A DNA stretch of 9,437 nt from Blautia sp. (GTDB lineage: Bacteria; Bacillota; Clostridia; Lachnospirales; Lachnospiraceae): positions 1-9,437 of the forward strand of contig JAFOJB010000139.1 of NCBI GenBank assembly GCA_017420455.1, read 5' to 3'. The translations under genes and the position numbers were made by a program. Shown in pieces: positions 1 to 5,115 of this stretch; the stretch's first letter is position 1; each line of letters starts with the position of its first letter. The notes beneath the pieces were generated by a model. The model was not told the DNA's origin. It saw only the letters and a list, made by a program, of their open reading frames with translations, and ran no database searches.

Positions 1-56
1 GACTGCAGGAACACAGGGGGAGGCGGTCGTCTCCTCGCCCGTCCGCAGAGAAAAAA

Positions 57-75
57 CATCCCCCCCGGAGGGTTT
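57..75. promoter_or_regulatory. Candidate CsoR-type operator (C-tract/G-tract element)
   Basis: A run of seven C (60-66) is followed by GGAGGG (67-72), flanked by AAAC (54-57) and GTTT (72-75). CsoR-family operators are typically a C-tract facing a G-tract with A/T flanks and lie at the promoter of the regulator or its target. This one abuts the -35 box of the downstream CsoR-like gene, so autoregulation is plausible. The symmetry is imperfect and the assignment rests on position and composition only. Upstream, 1-56 shows no recognisable gene. Confidence 0.3.
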
Positions 76-102
76 GCAGAGGAAGGTATTCTATGGTATT
101 AT
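74..102 (+). promoter_or_regulatory. Promoter of the His-rich CsoR-like gene
   Basis: A -35 box TTGCAG (74-79) and a -10 box TATTAT (97-102) are separated by exactly 17 bp. Transcription would begin near 109, leaving a leader of about 25 nt with AGGAGG at 121-126. The -35 box overlaps the TTG codon at which the longest open frame begins, which supports the start at 134 instead. Confidence 0.6.
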
Positions 103-133
103 GTACAGAAGTTTTTCGAAAGGAGGCGCAGAC

Positions 134-646
134 ATGGAAAACAGCGAAAACCATGCTCATGCCGAAAACCATACCCACGCCCAGGACCATATCCACGGAG
201 AAAGTCATACCCACGGAGATAACCATATCCACGCAGAAGGTCATACCCATGGAGATAACCATACCCATGGAGATAACCATACCCACGCAGAGAATCACAC
301 TCACGTAGAGGATCATACTCACGCAGAGGATCACACTCACGGCGAAAACCATGCTCACGGCGGAAGCCACTCCCATGGTCATTATCACGACCCTAAGGAA
401 AGAAAGCGCCAGCTGAACCGCCTTTCCCGCATCATCGGGCATCTGCAGTATGTCAGGAGAATGATCGAAGAGGACGAGGACTGCGCTGCCGTGCTGATGC
501 AGATTTCCGCTGCCAGGTCTGCTCTGAACGGGCTGGGAAAGGAGATCATCAACGAACACATATCCCATTGCATCTATCATGCCATAGAAGAGGGCGACAC
601 GCAGGCAATCGAGGAATTCCAGAAGGCGATCGAAAAATATCTCTGA
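134..646 (+). CDS. CsoR/FrmR-family metal-sensing repressor with histidine-repeat N-terminal domain
   Basis: This 170-residue protein has two parts. Residues 7-85 are a histidine-rich arm: thirteen perfectly phased hexapeptides of pattern HxHxxx followed by HGHYH, with acidic or small residues between (28 His in all). Residues 86-170 are an all-helical CsoR/FrmR (DUF156) repressor domain. It carries Cys117 in helix 2 and the pair His142-xxx-Cys146, which aligns with the Cys-His-Cys copper(I) site of CsoR rather than the His/Cys sets of RcnR or FrmR. Members are cytoplasmic oligomers that release DNA on binding metal and derepress efflux genes. CsoR proteins are usually about 85-120 residues, so the excess length is the His arm. 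The start at 134 is chosen because AGGAGG (121-126) lies 7 nt upstream; a longer frame from 74 would include the promoter. No efflux pump or chaperone gene lies beside it in the window. Family is confident; Cu(I) versus another metal is inferred. Confidence 0.88.
   Translation: MENSENHAHAENHTHAQDHIHGESHTHGDNHIHAEGHTHGDNHTHGDNHTHAENHTHVEDHTHAEDHTHGENHAHGGSHSHGHYHDPKERKRQLNRLSRIIGHLQYVRRMIEEDEDCAAVLMQISAARSALNGLGKEIINEHISHCIYHAIEEGDTQAIEEFQKAIEKYL
152..385 (+). repeat. 18-bp in-frame coding tandem repeat (13 units, HxHxxx)
   Basis: Thirteen contiguous 18-bp units encode the His arm of the CsoR-like protein. Most differ at several bases, but the units at 242-259 and 260-277 are identical, which suggests a recent duplication by slippage or unequal recombination. 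As each unit is six codons, copy-number change would keep the repressor domain in frame. Confidence 0.92.
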
Positions 647-721
647 TCATGAAACAGCCATGATCATGAAACAGCCATGATCATAAAACAGCCATGATCA
701 TAAACCGTCCATGACCATAAA
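644..721. repeat. 17-bp tandem repeat between convergent genes
   Basis: Units of consensus TGATCATGAAACAGCCA lie head to tail at 644-660, 661-677, 678-694 and 695-711, with a decayed fifth start at 712-721. The first two are identical and the later ones diverge progressively. The stop codon of the CsoR-like gene (644-646) is the first three bases of unit one. Unit junctions create the self-complementary string CATGATCATG. The array fills nearly the whole 91-bp gap between two convergent genes, where no conventional hairpin plus T-tract terminator is visible on either strand. Confidence 0.9.
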
Positions 722-737
722 AGATTTCACGCCTTCT

Positions 738-1418
738 TTACTGGTCACCCCTTCGTCCTTTTCTCATGTTAACCATAAGATCGTAAAGGACGGAACCGGT
801 ATGTCCCTTTTTCGGATGATGCTCGTCGCCGATTTCCAGGATCTGGTAACCGTTCACATTGATGATCCTGGTTCCGCCGGGATGCATATGATTCCTCTCG
901 ATCCTTCCATAGCTCTGGTGGACATGGCCATGCAGCATGAAGGCCGGCTTCTGGCTCTCCATCAGGGAGTTGAATGTCTCGAAACCATGATGCGGCAGAT
1001 CATCCAGATCCCCGAATCCTCTGGCCGGAGCATGGGTGACAAGCATATCAAACCCGTTCATAAAAGCGATGCGCGGCTTCAGCTTTCTGAGCCGCCCCTG
1101 CATTTCTTTTTCTGTGTACATATTGGGACCGGGCTTATAACGCATGGAGCCGCCCAGTCCCAGGATCCTCAGGCCATGAAAATCATAGATCTGGTCTTCG
1201 ATGCAGATGCAGCCGAGGGGCGGCGTTTTTTCATATACCGTATCGTGGTTCCCCCTCACGTACAGCAGGGGGACATTAAGCATGGATTCCAGGAATTCCA
1301 GGTAATGCGGGGAAAGATCCCCGCAGGAAATGATCAGATCGACATCCTTCACCAGCTCCCGGTCAAAAAAATCCCACAGTATCTTTTCTTCTGTGTCGGC
1401 AACGGCCAGTACTTTCAT
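738..1418 (-). CDS. Calcineurin-like metallophosphoesterase
   Basis: This 226-residue cytoplasmic protein is a binuclear-metal phosphoesterase of the calcineurin-like superfamily, hydrolysing phosphomono- or diesters; its substrate cannot be read from sequence. The motif order is complete: Asp8 in the first strand, CGDLS (32-36), GNHD (56-59), THAP (128-131) and HGHVH (163-167), which together supply the metal ligands. One departure is that the usual D-x-H opening motif is Asp8-Thr9-Glu10, so a Glu replaces the first ligand His. The rest of the site is intact, so an active enzyme is likely. ATG at 1418 is preceded by GGGAG at good spacing. It is the last gene of the minus-strand operon, starting 21 nt after the BMP-like gene. 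Its operon partners suggest, but do not prove, a nucleotide or nucleoside phosphate substrate. Confidence 0.85.
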   Translation of the reverse strand: MKVLAVADTEEKILWDFFDRELVKDVDLIISCGDLSPHYLEFLESMLNVPLLYVRGNHDTVYEKTPPLGCICIEDQIYDFHGLRILGLGGSMRYKPGPNMYTEKEMQGRLRKLKPRIAFMNGFDMLVTHAPARGFGDLDDLPHHGFETFNSLMESQKPAFMLHGHVHQSYGRIERNHMHPGGTRIINVNGYQILEIGDEHHPKKGHTGSVLYDLMVNMRKGRRGDQ

Positions 1419-1439
1419 CTTTCTCTCCCTGTTCTGCCT

Positions 1440-3365
1440 TTATTCTTCGATCACGCCGCTGATCTTGGCCGTCTTTTTCCCTGTTTCTGTCAGCTCCCAG
1501 GATTTCGGGAGACTGCCGATGATGTTGTCGTTGAGCCAGTTCATGCTGACGATCTCTTCGTTGGAAAGCCGTCCTTTGTTTTCCTGATCCCGGATGATCC
1601 CCTCCTGGCTCCGCAGTTCTCCCTCGAAGGGATGCAGAGACCCGTCCAGAAGGCAGTGGCGGAGCGTCGCGATCAGCTTGTGGGAATAATAGGGAAGATG
1701 CTTGGAGAGGATCACATCGATGACCCCCGCAGACATTCCCCACCAGTAATTCAGACCCATTTCTTTTCCGACGGCATCCATATCCGGCCAGGTATTGTTG
1801 AACAGAGTCCGGATGATCAGCTCATAGTATTTCCCCCAGTCCCACATGGGGGCAGCGAGATTGAAGATACCGTCATCCTGGAGCTTGTATATTCCGTATT
1901 CTCTGGAGGCCTCCTGAGGCTTGATGAGGTCCGGACCGGAAAGCACCTGCACGTCCGCCTTATTCATGAACTGATGCCAGTCCTTTCCATCCAGGGAGGT
2001 CCAGGTAAGATGGATCTTTACCTCCGGATCGATCAGGGCCGCGCCGATGGCAAAGGCGTTGATATTTGCCATGGATCCGTACATGGGATAATCTGCCACA
2101 TATCCGATCCGGTGATTTTCTGTTACCGTCGCCGCCAGCGCGCCCATCAGGAATTTCGCCTCGAACATCCGCCCATAGTAGGTACGGACAGCGCTGTGGG
2201 AGAGATTGATGGAACAGTTCATGAATTTGATCTGAGGATAATGGATGGCGGCCCGCAATGTCTGCTCCATCTGCACCGGCGATGTGGTGAAGATGATCTC
2301 CGCCCCGTTTTCTACAGCCTGGGTGACGGCTGCCTTGAAGGGCTCTTCGTCGCTGCAGTTCTGGAAGCATTCTGTCTTTACGATCCCCTCGAAGCAGTTT
2401 TCCAGGTGATTCCGGCCCAGCTCATGGCCGTAGATCCAGCTGGAAATTTCCGGATCCTTGTCGTAGATAAAGGCGATCTTAAGCGGCTTTGCCTCCGTAT
2501 AGACGGGCGTTCTTTTCCGGAGAAGCGGGATCCGGGCCTCCTTTTTCTCCAGATCCGGCTGTTCCAGAAACGCGATTTGGCTGTCGTTGGATTCCACCGT
2601 AAACTCATTCCAGATCCGGATGATCCGGGTTTCGATGCTTTTCCTGGATTCCGTCAGGAGGCTTTCGAACCGGAAAATCTCCAGATAGAGCAGGAAGGCG
2701 TCTCCTTCCGTCAGATTCAGGTGTTCTCCGCCCTGGGCACGGAAAGCCTCACAGAAGGCAGAGAAGCCGACCCGGAGATCGAAGATCAGATCCTCCGGCC
2801 AGGGGTCGGTAAGATTCTGGCCGAGAATCTCTGCCAGATGGGCGTAGCTGCCGGGCTCCGTAAAGCGGATTCCGTACATGGGGACTACATTATAGAAATC
2901 CAGGAACTCAAAATAGACCTTGATCTCAGGGCTGTCCTGGTTTTTCGGCATGATCCTGGTGACATCCGCCATGATGGAGGGAACCTCCAGGTATTTCAGC
3001 ACCGATACCCGCTTGTTGCCTTCCTCGACGTAAAACTTCCACATATATTCATAAACCTTTACGGGGTCGCGGATGCCTTCCTCTATCTGACTCTCGAAAA
3101 GGTTGGACCACTTCATGCCGAACTCGGATTCCTCCTTCAGAAGGGGCATGAAATTGTCCGCGAAGGCTTCCTGCCGTCCTCTGGTCTTGGTTCCTACGAT
3201 CATATCGGTGGGAATTTCCGTAAGGCCTACCGGAAGTTCCGAATATCCGGACTGGTCCATCAGGATATCATCCAGCGCGGGAAGAAAGGGATACTTTCCG
3301 GACAGTACTGCCTTCTGATAGGATTTTTTGCCGCGTTTAAATGCTTTACCGTAATCTTCTCTCAA
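1440..3365 (-). CDS. Cytoplasmic BMP/PnrA-type binding-domain protein with ParB-like N-terminal segment
   Basis: At 641 residues this is nearly twice the length of an ordinary BMP-family binding protein. The C-terminal part (about 295-620) has the BMP (Med/PnrA/BmpA) pattern: an opening strand at 295-302, GAEIIFTTSPVQ (354-365), YPQIKF (376-381) and a segment at 397-442 resembling the family's ALAA...IGYVADYP region. The N-terminal 290 residues are mostly helical; residues 115-127 (EGNKRVSVLKYLE) resemble the nucleotide-contacting motif of ParB/sulfiredoxin-fold domains. There is no signal peptide, lipobox or transmembrane segment, so unlike transport-linked relatives it should stay in the cytoplasm and may act as a ligand sensor or enzyme. 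Known BMP proteins such as PnrA bind purine nucleosides. The start is TTG (3365-3363) with AGGAG 10 nt upstream; the next Met is at residue 36 and would delete sequence that looks like part of the domain. It sits 15 nt after the DUF3786 gene. No ABC permease or ATPase is nearby. Confidence 0.8.
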   Translation of the reverse strand: MREDYGKAFKRGKKSYQKAVLSGKYPFLPALDDILMDQSGYSELPVGLTEIPTDMIVGTKTRGRQEAFADNFMPLLKEESEFGMKWSNLFESQIEEGIRDPVKVYEYMWKFYVEEGNKRVSVLKYLEVPSIMADVTRIMPKNQDSPEIKVYFEFLDFYNVVPMYGIRFTEPGSYAHLAEILGQNLTDPWPEDLIFDLRVGFSAFCEAFRAQGGEHLNLTEGDAFLLYLEIFRFESLLTESRKSIETRIIRIWNEFTVESNDSQIAFLEQPDLEKKEARIPLLRKRTPVYTEAKPLKIAFIYDKDPEISSWIYGHELGRNHLENCFEGIVKTECFQNCSDEEPFKAAVTQAVENGAEIIFTTSPVQMEQTLRAAIHYPQIKFMNCSINLSHSAVRTYYGRMFEAKFLMGALAATVTENHRIGYVADYPMYGSMANINAFAIGAALIDPEVKIHLTWTSLDGKDWHQFMNKADVQVLSGPDLIKPQEASREYGIYKLQDDGIFNLAAPMWDWGKYYELIIRTLFNNTWPDMDAVGKEMGLNYWWGMSAGVIDVILSKHLPYYSHKLIATLRHCLLDGSLHPFEGELRSQEGIIRDQENKGRLSNEEIVSMNWLNDNIIGSLPKSWELTETGKKTAKISGVIEE

Positions 3366-3380
3366 AATTAAACAGCTCCT

Positions 3381-4067
3381 TTATATGTTTTTCATTTCCA
3401 GGATTCTGTCGACCAGACAGTCCATAATATTCCACAGTGTAGCCCAGCGGAAATGAAGACTTACCGATGCGTCCCAGAGAAACTGGACAGAGGTATCAAA
3501 TTCTTCATCCTTTTCCCAGTACTGGAACCACACGGGAATGTTTTCAAAGACAGGGAGGATATAGCTTACATCCCCGCCTTTTGCTTCTTTTCCGCCAAGA
3601 CGGACGCAGGCTTCGGACAGAAGATCTGTATGTCCCTCGAAGGGGGCCAGCCTCTTCGCGTATTTTGTAAGCTCCGTGGAGGTGGTATTGGTGCAGAGCT
3701 GCGCGATGGAGGCCCATTTTCCCAGAGGCACAGGCGCAGGAGCGGATTTTGTAAGAAGCTCAAATATCGCCGCCATCTCACTGCTGTTGGCCGGCCGCCC
3801 ATCCTGTGTAAGCGCGCCGTTTTGACGGTCGATGGTAAATTCCCGGCCGATGAAGCAGATGTACATATGGTTTTCATCTGCTTTCAGGGAAAACCGCCGG
3901 ATCATCGTTTCCTGATCGAAGGTCAGAAAACGTTCCATGGATTCCCGTATGAGTTTCTGTTCACTGGTCTCCCTGCCAGGATCCAAAAAGGCGTCCGGTC
4001 TGCCGGCGCCTTTGCCGGAAAGTCCTGCGGGGGTGTTTTTCTGCCTGCTGTCGAAGGTATATGGCAT
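3381..4067 (-). CDS. DUF3786 domain-containing protein
   Basis: This soluble protein of 228 residues has no signal peptide or membrane segment. The C-terminal block is what I recognise: residues 171-212 include VWFQYWEKDEEF (179-190) and VQFLWDASV (194-202), the aromatic and acidic signature of DUF3786, a family of unknown function found in clostridia, other anaerobes and some methanogens. Residues 1-35 are polar and probably disordered. A short MYICFIGREFTID segment (68-80) looks like a beta hairpin. There is no cysteine cluster for an iron-sulfur centre: its Cys residues (71, 125, 154, 217) are scattered. ATG at 4067 has GAGGAG at 7-nt spacing. It starts 16 nt after the TS-like gene and ends 15 nt before the BMP-like gene, so it is co-transcribed with both. 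Function is unknown. Confidence 0.78.
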   Translation of the reverse strand: MPYTFDSRQKNTPAGLSGKGAGRPDAFLDPGRETSEQKLIRESMERFLTFDQETMIRRFSLKADENHMYICFIGREFTIDRQNGALTQDGRPANSSEMAAIFELLTKSAPAPVPLGKWASIAQLCTNTTSTELTKYAKRLAPFEGHTDLLSEACVRLGGKEAKGGDVSYILPVFENIPVWFQYWEKDEEFDTSVQFLWDASVSLHFRWATLWNIMDCLVDRILEMKNI

Positions 4068-4083
4068 GTCTGTTCTCCTCTAA

Positions 4084-4845
4084 TCAGCGTTTCCTTAGTT
4101 GTTCTGCCTGCCGGAGTATGGCAGGCCTTTCTTCTTCCATGATCTCTGCCCAGCCGTCCTCATAGGGAAAGGTGATTTCTTCCTTGTCCAGAATGCGCTT
4201 CACATAGCCCTGAAGGAGCTCGAAATCCTTCGCATAGCAGTGGAAGGAGTTTGCCCGGTGGGTATAGCTCCCCATGGCAAGACCAAGTTCGTCTGCGATG
4301 CGTTTCTGGAGCATGATCAGGGCAAAGGCGTTCATGAAGGCGGCCTTGCAGGCGTCGTTGGAGCGGAAGAGGACCTTCGAACACAGGCGGCTCTCCCTGA
4401 CAAAATACTGAATATGCTGCAGACAGGCCGGATCGGCGCTCCCCATGTCCGCTTCTTTGTCCCGGACTGTCATGACAGCCCGGCGGCTGCTGGGATTGCG
4501 CCGGAGTTCCTCTATGATAAAGGGGATCTGGTCCTGATAACGGGCATGATAGGTATATGCCCAGTTGCCTTTTTCCACCTCAAAATCCAGGATCCCGTCC
4601 AGCATCTCCAGCCGGTACTGCTCCAGCTCCCTGGGACCTCCGATGAAGCATTTGGAGATCATGGGCTCTGTGAGGGGGCGGCGGACGCACATGGTCATGG
4701 ACACTTCCTTCTGGGTGGTATTCCAGTCCGCGCAGTCAGTGACCGGCCCCTTTTCTTCGAGCTCTGCAAGTGCCTTATGATACGCCTCCGGAAGTGACTC
4801 ACCGTAAACCAGGATTTCCGGCATTTCTGATAGCATGTTGTCCAT
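4084..4845 (-). CDS. Divergent thymidylate-synthase-fold (ThyA-like) protein
   Basis: This 253-residue protein matches the thymidylate synthase/dCMP hydroxymethylase fold. Correspondences with E. coli ThyA, aligned by eye, are Arg121-Arg122 (the phosphate-binding Arg pair 126'/127'), Cys141 (nucleophile 146), Gln146 (Gln in the PCHxxxQ block), RSND at 161-164 (R166, S167, D169), Asn172 (N177), and His202 and Tyr204 (H207, Y209). Departures are Leu142 where ThyA has His147, Phe160 for Gln165, and loss of the GLPF loop and the terminal folate-closing segment. The dUMP-type site and nucleophile are kept, but the folate side is altered, so it may methylate or hydroxymethylate a pyrimidine nucleotide by another route or act on another substrate. 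The start at 4845 is chosen because AAAGGAA lies 11-12 nt upstream and the operon promoter (4892-4920) lies inside the longer open frame reaching 4968. It is the first gene of the four-gene operon. Canonical ThyA function is doubtful. Confidence 0.75.
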   Translation of the reverse strand: MDNMLSEMPEILVYGESLPEAYHKALAELEEKGPVTDCADWNTTQKEVSMTMCVRRPLTEPMISKCFIGGPRELEQYRLEMLDGILDFEVEKGNWAYTYHARYQDQIPFIIEELRRNPSSRRAVMTVRDKEADMGSADPACLQHIQYFVRESRLCSKVLFRSNDACKAAFMNAFALIMLQKRIADELGLAMGSYTHRANSFHCYAKDFELLQGYVKRILDKEEITFPYEDGWAEIMEEERPAILRQAEQLRKR

Positions 4846-4891
4846 TTTTGAAACATTTCCTTTCGCGGTGTTTTTCCAGATTCCAGGAATG

Positions 4892-4920
4892 ATTATAGCA
4901 TTCCGGAGAAATATGAACAA
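4892..4920 (-). promoter_or_regulatory. Promoter of the four-gene minus-strand operon
   Basis: Read on the minus strand, a -35 box TTGTTC (4920-4915) and a perfect -10 box TATAAT (4897-4892) are separated by 17 bp. Transcription would start near 4885, giving a leader of about 40 nt before the ATG at 4845. This is among the best sigma-A-type matches in the window and argues against the longer start at 4968. Confidence 0.78.
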
Positions 4921-4962
4921 CAACATATTTTCTTCCGCCCCGGCAGTCAGAAGGAAAAACTG

Positions 4963-4985
4963 GTGCATTTTTATGCATGTTGCAC
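4963..4985. promoter_or_regulatory. Inverted repeat between divergent promoters (candidate operator)
   Basis: Two nested symmetries occur here: GTGCA (4963-4967) with TGCAC (4981-4985), and TGCAT (4964-4968) with ATGCA (4973-4977) around TTTT. The element is about 40 bp upstream of the -35 boxes of both divergent promoters. It is not followed by a T-tract in a coding context, so an operator is more likely than a terminator. The regulator is not identifiable. Confidence 0.4.
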
Positions 4986-5022
4986 AAATAATATGAAAAA
5001 TAGCGATGCTTTCAGTAGGTGA

Positions 5023-5051
5023 TTGACGGAAAGTGGAAAGTGTGTTATGTT
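5023..5051 (+). promoter_or_regulatory. Promoter of the TRAP transporter operon
   Basis: A -35 box TTGACG (5023-5028) and a -10 box TATGTT (5046-5051) are separated by 17 bp, with TG at 5043-5044 making an extended -10. The start of transcription would be near 5058, leaving a leader of about 58 nt before dctP. The TTG opening the longest dctP frame is the first part of this -35 box. Confidence 0.75.
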
Positions 5052-5115
5052 TAAAAAGACAACAATAACAGGCGCGGACAGTATAGAAAGCGTCGGCAAT
5101 TACGGAGGGAAAAAC

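Noticed and set aside
74..133. Longer N-terminus for the CsoR-like protein (TTG at 74)
   Set aside because: The TTG is part of the -35 box TTGCAG, the stretch includes the -10 box, and a proper RBS precedes the ATG at 134.
93..308. Low-complexity frame overlapping the His repeat
   Set aside because: It is the +1 reading of the 18-bp repeat, giving an ITI/IPT-rich peptide that simply mirrors the repeat periodicity.
385..573. Small minus-strand frame opposite the CsoR domain
   Set aside because: It is antisense to a conserved domain, lacks an RBS and resembles no known small protein.
644..721. CRISPR array
   Set aside because: The 17-bp units are directly contiguous with no spacers and are too short for CRISPR repeats.
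1440..3365. Calling the BMP-like gene an ABC transporter substrate-binding protein
   Set aside because: It has no export signal or lipobox and no transporter partner in the window, so the transport role implied by the family name is not supported.
711..3371. An 886-codon plus-strand open frame antisense to the phosphoesterase and BMP-like genes
   Set aside because: It begins inside the 17-bp repeat without a ribosome binding site, runs across the boundary of two well-supported minus-strand genes in the same operon, and its translation shows no recognisable domain. It is most simply a by-product of codon usage on the opposite strand.
4846..4968. 41 extra N-terminal residues for the TS-like protein (ATG at 4968)
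   Set aside because: They are encoded across the TATAAT promoter at 4892-4920, so the transcript would not contain them; the ATG lies within the inverted repeat.
5023..5115. 31 extra residues before the DctP signal peptide (TTG at 5023)
   Set aside because: The TTG is the -35 box of the promoter, and the added sequence would bury the signal peptide.
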